From Mycobacterium sp. (lineage in GTDB: Bacteria > Actinomycetota > Actinomycetes > Mycobacteriales > Mycobacteriaceae): DNA of 64,000 nucleotides. Positions 8,521 to 17,598 of the stretch are shown in pieces. The translations under genes were made by a program, and so were the position numbers. The notes under the pieces were generated by a model. That model had not been told where the DNA came from, did no database searches, and saw only the letters and a list, made by a program, of their open reading frames with translations. Location of the stretch: contig NZ_PKEK01000062.1 of NCBI RefSeq assembly GCF_002863225.1, positions 1 to 64,000 on the forward strand, read 5' to 3'. The stretch's first letter is position 1. Every line of letters starts with the position of its first letter.

Positions 8521-10720
8521 AAGGTTTCTCGGGTTCCAGCCACAGGCCCGACATCGGCGGCAGCGCCAACACCGCAGACGCTGGACGACCGTGCCACGGA
8601 TCTTCGGTGGCATCGACCCCACCCAGGTTGCCGATCCCGCTGCCGTTGTAGACGGTGGCGTCGGTGTTGAGCACCTCGCGCCACCGCCCGGCGCCGGGCA
8701 GGCCCAGGCGGTAGCCGCTGTGCTCGGCGCCGGCGAAGTTGAAGACGCACGCCATCACCGAGCCGTCGCTGCCGTAGCGCAGGAAGCTCAAGACGTTGTT
8801 GGCGGCGTCGTTGGCGTCGATCCAGGAGTAGCCCTCGGGCTTGATGTCCTGACTCCACAGCGCCGACGACGAGCGGTAGATGTCGTTGAGATCGTGGACG
8901 AGCCGGAGTATTCCGCCGGAGAAACTGTCCTCGTCGAGCTGGAACCAGTCGAGGCCACGCTCCTCGGACCATTCGGCGCGTTGCCCGAATTCCTGGCCCA
9001 TGAACAGCAATTGCTTGCCCGGGTGCGCCCACTGGTAGGCCAGCAGGCTACGCAGCCCGGCCGCCTTGGTGTGATCGTCGCCGGGCATCCGCCCCCACAG
9101 CGTGCCCTTGCCGTGCACGACTTCGTCGTGGCTGATCGGCAGCACGAAGTTCTCGCTGTAGGCGTAGATCATCGAGAAGGTGATCGCGTGGTGATGGTAG
9201 GTGCGGTAGATCGGATCCCGGCCGAAGTAGTCGAGCGTGTCGTGCATCCAGCCCATGTTCCACTTCATCGAGAAGCCAAGTCCGCCAACGCTGGTCGGGC
9301 GTGTCACGCCGGGCCACGACGTCGACTCCTCGGCGATCGTGACGATGCCCGGTGCGGCCTTGTGGGCGGTGGCGTTCATCTCCTGCAGGAACTGCACGGC
9401 CTCGAGGTTTTCCCGGCCGCCGTGGATGTTCGGTGTCCAGCCGCCTTCGGGCCGCGAGTAGTCGAGGTAGAGCATCGACGCGACGGCGTCCACCCGCAGT
9501 CCGTCGATGTGATACTGCTCGAGCCAGTACAGCGCGTTGGCGACCAGGAAGTTGCGCACCTCGGCCCTGCCGAAGTCGAACACGTATGTGCCCCAGTCGA
9601 GTTGCTCCCCGCGGCGGGGGTCGGAATGCTCGTAGAGCGGTGTGCCGTCGAAGCGCCCCAGCGCCCAGGCGTCCTTCGGGAAGTGGGCGGGCACCCAGTC
9701 CACGATGACCCCGATGCCGGCCTGGTGCAGCGTGTCGATCAGCTCGCGAAGCTCGTCGGGTGTGCCGAACCGCGACGTGGGCGCGTAGTAGGACGTGACC
9801 TGATACCCCCACGAGCCGCCGAACGGATGCTCGGCGACGGGCAGCAGTTCGACGTGGGTGAACCCTTGCGCCAGAACATATTCCGTCAGCTCGCGGGTGA
9901 GGTCACGGTATGACAGGCCTGGCCGCCAGGAGCCCAGGTGCACCTCGTAGGTGCTCATCGGTTCGAAGACCGCGTTCCGCGAGGCGCGCGCGGTCATCCA
10001 CTCGTCGTCGTTCCAGTGGTACCGGCTCACGTTCACCCGCGAGGCGGTCTGCGGCGGCACCTCGGTCGCGAACGCCATCGGGTCGGCCCGGTCGGTGACC
10101 GACCCGTCGGCGCCGTGCACCCGGAACTTGTACAGGCCGTCGCGCGGGAAGTCGGGCCAGAAGACCTCCCACACACCTGAGGAACCGAGCACCCGCATCG
10201 GCGCGTCGTTGCCGTTCCAGCCGTTGAAGTCGGCGATCAGGCTGACGCCTTTGGCGTTGGGGGCCCAAACCGCGAAAGAGACCCCGTCGACCGTGCCGTC
10301 GGCGGTGGTGAACGAACGGGGATGCGCGCCGAGGACATCCCACAGTCGCTCGTGGCGCCCCTCGTTGAACAGATGCAGGTCGACCTCGCCGAGCGTCGGC
10401 AGGAAGCGGTAGGCGTCGGCGACCACGTGCGGATCACCGTGGTCGTACCGGACCTCGAGGCGGTAGTCGATCAGGTTGACGAACGGCAGCGCAACCGCGA
10501 ACACGCCGGAATCGATGTGCTGCAACGGGAACCGGTCGGCGCCGACCACCGCGACCACCTCGGTGGCGTGCGGACGGAACGTCCGAATGACGGTGTGGTC
10601 GCCGTATTCGTGCGCGCCGAGGATGCCGTGCGGATTGTGGTGCTCGCCGGACAGCAGCCGGGCCAGGTCGCCGGGTTCGGGTGCCAGTCGGGCCTTGGCG
10701 ACTTCTTCGGTGGACTTCAT
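8504..10720 (-). CDS. glgB: 1,4-alpha-glucan branching enzyme
   Basis: A 738-residue GH13 enzyme that introduces alpha-1,6 branches into linear maltooligosaccharides. N-terminal CBM48-like modules (NPHGILGAHEYGD onward, residues to about 230) precede the catalytic barrel. The nucleophile Asp is in GLRVDAVASMLY, the acid/base Glu in IAEESTSWPG, and the conserved HDEVVHGKGT follows. In mycobacteria GlgB works with GlgE in the trehalose-to-alpha-glucan route. The start at ATG 10720 lies 7 bases after the glgE stop with a GGAGG-type site in between, so both are one operon. The upstream extension to 10867 overlaps glgE in another frame. Confidence 0.96.
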   Translation of the reverse strand: MKSTEEVAKARLAPEPGDLARLLSGEHHNPHGILGAHEYGDHTVIRTFRPHATEVVAVVGADRFPLQHIDSGVFAVALPFVNLIDYRLEVRYDHGDPHVVADAYRFLPTLGEVDLHLFNEGRHERLWDVLGAHPRSFTTADGTVDGVSFAVWAPNAKGVSLIADFNGWNGNDAPMRVLGSSGVWEVFWPDFPRDGLYKFRVHGADGSVTDRADPMAFATEVPPQTASRVNVSRYHWNDDEWMTARASRNAVFEPMSTYEVHLGSWRPGLSYRDLTRELTEYVLAQGFTHVELLPVAEHPFGGSWGYQVTSYYAPTSRFGTPDELRELIDTLHQAGIGVIVDWVPAHFPKDAWALGRFDGTPLYEHSDPRRGEQLDWGTYVFDFGRAEVRNFLVANALYWLEQYHIDGLRVDAVASMLYLDYSRPEGGWTPNIHGGRENLEAVQFLQEMNATAHKAAPGIVTIAEESTSWPGVTRPTSVGGLGFSMKWNMGWMHDTLDYFGRDPIYRTYHHHAITFSMIYAYSENFVLPISHDEVVHGKGTLWGRMPGDDHTKAAGLRSLLAYQWAHPGKQLLFMGQEFGQRAEWSEERGLDWFQLDEDSFSGGILRLVHDLNDIYRSSSALWSQDIKPEGYSWIDANDAANNVLSFLRYGSDGSVMACVFNFAGAEHSGYRLGLPGAGRWREVLNTDATVYNGSGIGNLGGVDATEDPWHGRPASAVLALPPMSGLWLEPEKPSSTAR

Positions 10721-10727
10721 AGCGGCG

Positions 10728-12812
10728 TTACCTCCGTCGCAGCAGACTGATTCGTGCTTCGGACGGGATGAGCGGCATGTTGATGACGTGAGCGACGGCG
10801 TGGCCTGGATCGATGCGCACGTAATTGGCTGCGCCCCATTGATATTCCTCACCGGTGATCTCGTCACGCACCCAGAACCGCTCGTGGTGCTCCATGCCCA
10901 GCGCGTCCATGTCCAGCGAAAGGGTGGCTTCCTCCGGGCCGAACGCGTTGAGCGTCACGACGACCAGCACGCAGTCGCCGGTCGCAGGGTCGAACTTGCT
11001 GTAGGCCAGCAGCGCGTCGTTGTCGATGGCGTGGAACGTGATGTTGCGCAGCTGCTGCAGGGCGGGATGGAGCCGCCGAATGCTGTTCAGCCGCGCGATG
11101 AATGGCTCCAGTGACCGCCCGGCCGCCAGGGCGCCGGCGAAGTCACGGGGCCGCAACTCGTATTTCTCCGAGTCGAGATACTCCTCGCTGCCTTCGGCGA
11201 CCGCGCGGCCCTCGAACAGCTCGTAGCCGGAGTACACCCCCCAGGTGGGGCTCAGCGTGGAGGCCAGCACCGCCCGGATGGCGAACATGCCCGGCCCGCC
11301 GTATTGCAGGCTGGCGTGCAGGATGTCGGGGGTGTTGACGAACAGGTTGGGCCGTCGGTAGTCGGCTATCTCGGGGATCTGTTCGCCGAACTCGGTGAGC
11401 TCCCACTTCGCGGTGCGCCAGGTGAAGTACGTGTAGGACTGCGTGAAACCCAGCTTGGCCAAACCGTATTGACGGGCCGGCGGGGTGAAAGCCTCCGACA
11501 GGAACAACACGTCGGGATCAGCTGCCTTCACCTGGGCGATCAACCACGCCCAGAAGTTGGGCGGCTTGGTGTGCGGGTTGTCGACGCGAAAGATCTTGAC
11601 GCCGTGGTCCATCCAATACCGCACGACGCGCAGTACCTCGTCGTAGAGGCCGGCCGGGTCGTTGTCGAAGTTGATCGGGTAGATGTCCTGATATTTCTTT
11701 GGCGGATTCTCCGCGTAGGCGATCGTGCCGTCCGGCAACTCGGTGAACCACTGGCGGTGGTCCTTGGCCCACGGGTGATCAGGCGCGCACTGCAGCGCCA
11801 GATCGAGAGCGACCTCCAAACCCAATTCTTGGGCGGCGCCGACGAAGGAGTCGAAGTCGGCGATCGTGCCGAGCTCCGGGTGCACCGCGTCGTGGCCGCC
11901 CTCGTCGCTGCCGATCGCCCATGGGGAGCCGACGTCACCGGGCACGGCGGTGGCGGTGTTGTTGCGGCCCTTGCGGTGCACCTTGCCGATCGGGTGGATC
12001 GGCGGCAGGTAGACCACGTCGAAGCCCATCTGCGCGATCCGCGGCAAAGCCGCGGCCGCGGTGGCGAACGTGCCGTGCACCGGATCGCCCTTGGCGTCCC
12101 AGCCGCCGGTCGAGCGGGGGAACAACTCGTACCACGACCCGAACCGGGCCAGCGGGCGGTCGACCCACACCCCGTACTGCTCGCCGCGGGTAACCAGCTC
12201 GCGCAGCGGATATTGGGCCAGCAGCTCGCCGACCTCGGGTGCCAACGCCAGCGCGGCGCGGGGCACCGGGTCACCGGGCGTCCGCAGCGCGTCGGCGGCC
12301 TTCAGCAGCGGCTCGCGCCGGGCGCGGGGAACACCGGTGGCGGCGCGCTCCAGCAGCTGCGCCCCGACCAGTAGGTCGTTGGACAGCTCGGTCTCGCCTT
12401 GGCCGGCGTCCAGCTTGGCCTCCACGGCGTGCCGCCAGGTATGGATCGGGTCGCCCCAGCCGTCGACCCGGAAGGTCCACAACCCGACGGCGTCGGGAGT
12501 GAACACGCCGTGAAAGACGTACGGCTCCAGCCCGGGCGTCATCGGCAGGTGCAGCGGCTTGACACGGACGGCGGTATCGACAGCGGGCTCAGCCACCGTC
12601 GGCGCCTGAACCGCCTTGAGTCGACGGGTCTCCCCGACCAGGGGATAGCGCGGTCCCAGGTAACGCACCACCAAGGTGGCGGCGACGGCGTCATGGCCCT
12701 CGCGCCATACGGCTGCACGTACCGGAATCACCTCGTCGACCACGGCTTTCGCCGGGTAGGCGCCGCACGACACGACGGGCGCGACGTCGTCGATCTCGAC
12801 ACGACCGGGCAC
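10728..12812 (-). CDS. glgE: Alpha-1,4-glucan:maltose-1-phosphate maltosyltransferase
   Basis: A 694-residue GH13_3 enzyme that extends alpha-1,4-glucans using maltose 1-phosphate, the key step of the mycobacterial GlgE pathway. Seen in the protein are YLPPIHPIGKVHRKGRNN, the nucleophile Asp in FRVDNPHTKPPNFW, the acid/base Glu in FLSEAFTPP, and the C-terminal domain ending LLRRR. GTG 12812 is the preferred start: AAAGGAG (12818-12824) lies 5 bases upstream and the protein then begins PGRVEIDDVAPVV, as in Rv1327c. The frame to 12935 adds residues with no family match. It is first in a glgE-glgB operon and divergent from glgP. Confidence 0.96.
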   Translation of the reverse strand: MPGRVEIDDVAPVVSCGAYPAKAVVDEVIPVRAAVWREGHDAVAATLVVRYLGPRYPLVGETRRLKAVQAPTVAEPAVDTAVRVKPLHLPMTPGLEPYVFHGVFTPDAVGLWTFRVDGWGDPIHTWRHAVEAKLDAGQGETELSNDLLVGAQLLERAATGVPRARREPLLKAADALRTPGDPVPRAALALAPEVGELLAQYPLRELVTRGEQYGVWVDRPLARFGSWYELFPRSTGGWDAKGDPVHGTFATAAAALPRIAQMGFDVVYLPPIHPIGKVHRKGRNNTATAVPGDVGSPWAIGSDEGGHDAVHPELGTIADFDSFVGAAQELGLEVALDLALQCAPDHPWAKDHRQWFTELPDGTIAYAENPPKKYQDIYPINFDNDPAGLYDEVLRVVRYWMDHGVKIFRVDNPHTKPPNFWAWLIAQVKAADPDVLFLSEAFTPPARQYGLAKLGFTQSYTYFTWRTAKWELTEFGEQIPEIADYRRPNLFVNTPDILHASLQYGGPGMFAIRAVLASTLSPTWGVYSGYELFEGRAVAEGSEEYLDSEKYELRPRDFAGALAAGRSLEPFIARLNSIRRLHPALQQLRNITFHAIDNDALLAYSKFDPATGDCVLVVVTLNAFGPEEATLSLDMDALGMEHHERFWVRDEITGEEYQWGAANYVRIDPGHAVAHVINMPLIPSEARISLLRRR

Positions 12813-12934
12813 CGATACTCCTTTGCGAGCTAGTCGATTGTCGTCCTGGGCGCGGTCGAACTGTGACCTGCGCGTCTTCGGCTGGCTACGGTGCAAGCCC
12901 TTGTGCGCCCAGTACCCACCGTAGTGTCGGGCCA

Positions 12935-12950
12935 CACCTGAGGTCAGGTG
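12935..12950. promoter_or_regulatory. Perfect inverted repeat between glgE and glgP
   Basis: CACCTGA-GG-TCAGGTG is a perfect 7-bp inverted repeat with a 2-base centre. It lies in the 192-base divergent region, 54 bases before the glgP start and 122 before the glgE start. With such a short centre it is more likely a protein-binding operator than an RNA hairpin. The regulator is not apparent nearby. Confidence 0.45.
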
Positions 12951-13004
12951 GCGCGGGTCGATCAGGGGGCGAAACCTGCCCTCGCGTCAGTAAGGTAAGG
13001 ACGC

Positions 13005-15617
13005 GTGAAAGCCCTCCGTCGGTTCACGGTCCGTGCCCACCTTCCGGAACGCCTGGCGGCGCTGGAGCAGTTGTCCACCAACCTGCGATGGTCGTGGGAC
13101 AAGCCGACCCAGGACCTCTTCGCGGCGATCGATCCCGCGCTGTGGTCGCAGTGCGGGCAGGATCCGGTCGCCTTGTTGGGGGCGGTCAACCCGGCCCGAC
13201 TCGACGAATTGGCCCTCGACGGCGGCTATCTGGACTGGCTCGACCGGCTGGCCGCAGACCTCGACGACTATTTGACCCGTCCGCAGTGGTACCAGCAGCA
13301 GCAGAGCAACGGCACTCCCATGCCGAACGGCATCGCGTACTTCTCGATGGAGTTCGGGGTGGCCGAAGTGCTGCCGAACTATTCGGGCGGGTTGGGCATC
13401 CTGGCCGGTGACCATCTCAAGGCCGCTTCGGATCTGGGGTTGCCGCTGATCGCGGTGGGTTTGTACTACCGCTCCGGCTATTTCCGCCAGTCGCTGACCG
13501 CCGACGGCTGGCAACACGAGGACTACCCGTCGCTCGATCCGGCCGGGTTGCCACTGCGTCTGCTCACCGACGCCACGGGTGCGCCGGCACTCGTCGAGCT
13601 GGCGCTACCGGAGCCCGGTTCGCTGCGCGCTCGGATCTGGGTCGCCCAGGTCGGTCGGGTGCCGCTGCTGCTGCTGGACTCCGACATTCCCGAGAACGAG
13701 CACGAGATGCGCGGTGTCACCGACCGGCTCTACGGCGGCGACCAGGAACACCGCATGCAGCAGGAGATCCTCGCCGGGATCGGCGGGGTGCGGGCCATCC
13801 GCGCGTACACCGCCATCGAAGGCCTGCCCGCGCCTGAGGTGTTCCACATGAACGAGGGGCACGCCGGCTTCCTCGGTGCCGAGCGAATCCGCGAATTGGT
13901 GGACGCCGGTTTGGATTTCGACACCGCGCTGACCGTAGTGCGGTCCAGCACGGTGTTCACCACACACACTCCGGTGCCCGCCGGAATCGACCGCTTTCCG
14001 CACGAGATGGTGCAGCGCTACTTCGCCGGCAGCCCCACGGACGGCGCGGGTGTTGCGGCCGGGTCGGTGCTGCTGCCCGGGGTGCCGGTCGGCAGGATTC
14101 TCGCGCTGGGTGCCGAGGACGATCCGGAAAAGTTCAACATGGCCCACATGGGTTTGCGACTTGCCCAGCGCGCCAACGGCGTTTCGCTGCTGCACGGCGA
14201 AGTCAGCCGGGGCATGTTCAACGAACTGTGGGCGGGTTTCGACACCAGCGAGGTGCCGATCGGGTCCATCACCAACGGCGTCCACGCCCGCACCTGGGCG
14301 GCGCCGCAGTGGTTGCAGCTCGGCCAGGAATTGGTCGGATCGGACTCGTTCGCCGATCCCGGCGTCTGGCTGCGGGTCAACGAGGTCGACGGCGGCCACC
14401 TGTGGTGGATCCGGTCGCAGTTGCGCGCTCTGCTGGTGGAGGACGTGCGGGCGCGGCTGCACCGGAGCTGGCTGGTTCGTGGTGCGCCTGAGGCCGAATT
14501 GGGTTGGATTTCCACGGCTTTCGACCCGGATGTGCTGACAATCGGTTTCGCCCGCCGGGTGCCGACCTACAAGCGCCTGACGTTGATGTTGCGCGACCCC
14601 GAACGCCTCGAGCAGCTTTTGCTCAACGAGGACAGGCCGATCCAGTTGATCGTCGCCGGAAAGTCGCATCCCGCCGACGACGGCGGCAAGGCGCTGATCC
14701 AGCAGGTCGTCCAGTTCGCCGACCGGCCCGAGGTGCGGCACCGGATCGCGTTCCTGCCCGACTACGACATGTCGATGGCCCGGTTGTTGTACTGGGGCTG
14801 TGATGTCTGGCTGAACAACCCGTTGCGGCCGCTGGAGGCGTGCGGCACGTCGGGAATGAAGAGCGCGCTCAACGGCGGTCTGAACCTGTCGATTCTCGAC
14901 GGGTGGTGGGACGAGTGGTACGACGGCGAGAACGGCTGGGCAATCCCGTCGGCCTCCGGAGTCGCCGACGAGGAACGCCGCGACGACCTCGAAGCCGCCG
15001 CGTTGTACGACCTGCTGCAGAAGTCCGTGGCGCCGAAGTTCTACGAGCGCGACGAGCACGGCGTGCCGCGTCGCTGGATCGAGATGGTTCGTCACACCCT
15101 GCAGACGTTGGGTCCGAAAGTGTTGGCCTCCAGGATGGTTCGCGACTACACCGAGGGCTACTACCTGCCTGCGGCCGAGTCGTTGCGCCGGACCGTCGCC
15201 GTCGACAGCGACGGGCAGGCCGCCTTCGACCCGGCCCGCGAGCTGGCCGCCTATCGGCGGCGCGCCTTCGACGAGTGGCCGCACATCCGGGTCACCGACG
15301 TCGACAGCACCGGGCTACCGGACACCCCGATTCTCGGGTCGAAGCTGACCCTGACCGCGACCGTCCAGCTCGCGGGGCTGCGGCCTGAGGAGGTCACGGT
15401 CCAGGCCGTGGTGGGCCGGGTCGAGACCGGTGACGTGCTGGTGGATCCGGTCACGGTGGACATGCCCTACACCGGCACGGCGTCCGGCGGCGATCACGTG
15501 TTCGCGACGACGACACCGCTGCCGGTCGCCGGCTCGGTCGGCTACACCGTGCGGGTGTTGCCGCATCACCCGATGCTGGCGTCGGGGGCGGAGTTGGGAT
15601 TGGTCACGCTGGCCTAG
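13005..15617 (+). CDS. glgP: Alpha-glucan (glycogen/maltodextrin) phosphorylase
   Basis: An 870-residue GT35 phosphorylase that releases glucose 1-phosphate from alpha-1,4-glucans. The pyridoxal-phosphate lysine is in GTSGMKSALNGG, followed by NLSILDGWWDEW. GVAEVLPNYSGGLGILAGDH near the N terminus marks the actinobacterial class, which is shorter in regulatory loops than the classical enzyme. It corresponds to Rv1328. GTG 13005 follows a TAAGGAC-like ribosome site. The gene is divergent from glgE, so synthesis and breakdown of alpha-glucan are controlled from one intergenic region. Its TAG stop shares CTAG with the dinG stop. Confidence 0.96.
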   Translation: MKALRRFTVRAHLPERLAALEQLSTNLRWSWDKPTQDLFAAIDPALWSQCGQDPVALLGAVNPARLDELALDGGYLDWLDRLAADLDDYLTRPQWYQQQQSNGTPMPNGIAYFSMEFGVAEVLPNYSGGLGILAGDHLKAASDLGLPLIAVGLYYRSGYFRQSLTADGWQHEDYPSLDPAGLPLRLLTDATGAPALVELALPEPGSLRARIWVAQVGRVPLLLLDSDIPENEHEMRGVTDRLYGGDQEHRMQQEILAGIGGVRAIRAYTAIEGLPAPEVFHMNEGHAGFLGAERIRELVDAGLDFDTALTVVRSSTVFTTHTPVPAGIDRFPHEMVQRYFAGSPTDGAGVAAGSVLLPGVPVGRILALGAEDDPEKFNMAHMGLRLAQRANGVSLLHGEVSRGMFNELWAGFDTSEVPIGSITNGVHARTWAAPQWLQLGQELVGSDSFADPGVWLRVNEVDGGHLWWIRSQLRALLVEDVRARLHRSWLVRGAPEAELGWISTAFDPDVLTIGFARRVPTYKRLTLMLRDPERLEQLLLNEDRPIQLIVAGKSHPADDGGKALIQQVVQFADRPEVRHRIAFLPDYDMSMARLLYWGCDVWLNNPLRPLEACGTSGMKSALNGGLNLSILDGWWDEWYDGENGWAIPSASGVADEERRDDLEAAALYDLLQKSVAPKFYERDEHGVPRRWIEMVRHTLQTLGPKVLASRMVRDYTEGYYLPAAESLRRTVAVDSDGQAAFDPARELAAYRRRAFDEWPHIRVTDVDSTGLPDTPILGSKLTLTATVQLAGLRPEEVTVQAVVGRVETGDVLVDPVTVDMPYTGTASGGDHVFATTTPLPVAGSVGYTVRVLPHHPMLASGAELGLVTLA

Positions 15618-17548
15618 CCTGCCGACTGGGTCAGCCGGGTCAGGGCCGCGCGCACCGCAGCAGCGTCGGTGGTCGCCCAGAACGGCGGCAGCGACGCCCG
15701 CAGGTAGCCGCCGTAGCGGGCGGTGGCCATCCGGGAGTCCAGCACCGCGACCACGCCGCGGTCGTCGGTGCCGCGTAGCAGCCGTCCCGCGCCCTGGGCC
15801 AACAGCAGCGCGGCGTGGCTGGCCGCAACGGACATGAAGCCGTTACCGCCGGCGGCGGCCACCGCCCGCTGCCGGGCCGACAACAACGGATCGTCGGGCC
15901 GTGGGAACGGGATCCGGTCGATGATGACCAGCGACAGCGACGGCCCGGGCACGTCGACGCCCTGCCACAGCGACAGCGTGCCGAACAGTGAGGTCGCCGG
16001 GTCCGCGGCGAACTGCTCGACCAGGGTGGTGGTGGTGTCCTCGCCCTGACACAGCACCGGCGTGGACAGCCGTTCGGCCATCGCGTCGGCGGCTGCGCGC
16101 GCCGCGCGCATCGACGAGAACAGCCCGAGGGTTCGTCCGCCCGCCGCGGTGATCAGTTCGGCGATCTCGGTCAGCTGCTCGGCGGTGCCGGTGCCGTCGC
16201 GGCCGGGCGGTGGCAACTGCGCCGCGACGTAGAGAATCCCCGATTTGGCGTGCTGGAACGGCGATCCGACATCCATTCCGCGCCAGGGTTTTTCGCTGTC
16301 GGCCAAGCCCCACGCCTGTGCCATCGCGTCGAACGATCCGCCGACGGTCAACGTGGCCGACGTCAAGACGGCGGTCGAATCGGCGAACAGACGGGTCCGC
16401 AGCAGCCCGGCCACCGACAGCGGCGCGACCCGCAGAAACGTTCGCGTCGTTCCACGGTTGTCCTCGTGATCGAGCCATACGACGTCGGTGCGGTTGGCGA
16501 TCGTGGGTCCGAACGATCCCAGTATTCGGTTTGCGGTGTCGGCGATTTCGGCCAGGCTGGCGACCGCTTCGGATCGGGCCGCGGCGGCCCTGGGGTCGGT
16601 CGGCGAGGTGTCGATGGTCGATCGCGCGGTGGTGGCCGCATCGCGCAGCGCGGTGAGCTGGGTGGCGAGCTCGTCGTCGAGGTGGTCGATGCGTCCGGCC
16701 GGCGCGTTCTGGATGAGCGTGATGAAGATGCCCGTCATGCGTTCCCAGCGCTGGAAGACCTCGGCGTCGACCAGCTGTGCGATGCGCCGCGACGCGATGC
16801 CGAGCACGGTCGCGGTGAGCTCGCCGGTGGCCACCGCGGTGACCCGGTCCACCAGATCGTGTGCCTCGTCGACAATCAGCAGCCGGTGTTCGGGCAGCAC
16901 GGCCGAGTCGGCGACGGCGTTGATGGCCAGCAGCGCGTGGTTGGTGACGACCACGTCGGCAATGCCGGCCTTGGCGCGCGCCTTCTCGGAGAAGCAGTCG
17001 GTGCCGAACGGGCAGCGGGCTACCCCCAGGCATTCCCGGGCGGACACGCTGACCTGGCCCCACGCCCGGTCCGCGACACCGGGTTTGAGGTCGTCACGAT
17101 CGCCGGACTCGGTCTCCGAGGCCCACTCGGTGAGCCGCTGCACCTCGCGGCCCAACGCCGAGGCCGCCTGCGGCCGGAACAGCTCCTGGGGCTCGTCGCC
17201 GGCATCCGCGGCCGAGCCATTGTGAATCTTGTTGAGGCACAGGTAGTTCTGCCGGCCCTTCAGCAGGGCGAACCGCGGCTTGCGGGGCAGCGCGTCGGTG
17301 AGCGCGTCGACCAGCTGGGGGAGATCGCGATTGACCAGTTGGCGCTGCAACGCGATCGTCGCCGTCGACACCACCACCGGCGCGTTGTCCGACACCGCGC
17401 GTTCGATCGCCGGCACCAGGTACGCCAACGACTTTCCGGTGCCTGTACCGGCCTGCACGGCCAGGTGCTCACCGGACTCGAAGGCATGCGCGACCGCGTC
17501 GGCCATCTCGCGCTGGCCGCTGCGTTCGCTACCGCCCAGCGCGGCCAC
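15614..17548 (-). CDS. dinG: DinG-type ATP-dependent DNA helicase
   Basis: A 644-residue XPD/DinG superfamily 2 helicase, probably acting on forked DNA, R-loops or G-quadruplexes during repair. Walker A reads GTGTGKSLAYL and the DEAH box IVDEAHDLVD. Four cysteines that can hold an iron-sulphur cluster lie at NYLCLNK and in the CLGVARCPFGTDC segment. The C terminus has VAVLDSRMATARYG and motif VI-like GRLLRG. It matches Rv1329c but is about 20 residues shorter. An in-frame TGA lies just above the gene, and GTG 17548 is the first conventional start after it, so the N terminus is uncertain; CTG codons upstream could be used. Confidence 0.93.
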   Translation of the reverse strand: MAALGGSERSGQREMADAVAHAFESGEHLAVQAGTGTGKSLAYLVPAIERAVSDNAPVVVSTATIALQRQLVNRDLPQLVDALTDALPRKPRFALLKGRQNYLCLNKIHNGSAADAGDEPQELFRPQAASALGREVQRLTEWASETESGDRDDLKPGVADRAWGQVSVSARECLGVARCPFGTDCFSEKARAKAGIADVVVTNHALLAINAVADSAVLPEHRLLIVDEAHDLVDRVTAVATGELTATVLGIASRRIAQLVDAEVFQRWERMTGIFITLIQNAPAGRIDHLDDELATQLTALRDAATTARSTIDTSPTDPRAAAARSEAVASLAEIADTANRILGSFGPTIANRTDVVWLDHEDNRGTTRTFLRVAPLSVAGLLRTRLFADSTAVLTSATLTVGGSFDAMAQAWGLADSEKPWRGMDVGSPFQHAKSGILYVAAQLPPPGRDGTGTAEQLTEIAELITAAGGRTLGLFSSMRAARAAADAMAERLSTPVLCQGEDTTTTLVEQFAADPATSLFGTLSLWQGVDVPGPSLSLVIIDRIPFPRPDDPLLSARQRAVAAAGGNGFMSVAASHAALLLAQGAGRLLRGTDDRGVVAVLDSRMATARYGGYLRASLPPFWATTDAAAVRAALTRLTQSAG

Positions 17549-17598
17549 CGCGGTGGACAGCAGTTGCGTTGCCGGCGTGGGTACATCCTCGGGCGTGG

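Noticed and set aside
8591..9913. Large plus-strand open frame opposite glgB
   Set aside because: It is an antisense shadow in high-GC DNA. glgB is intact and strongly recognisable on the minus strand, and the shadow has no family features.
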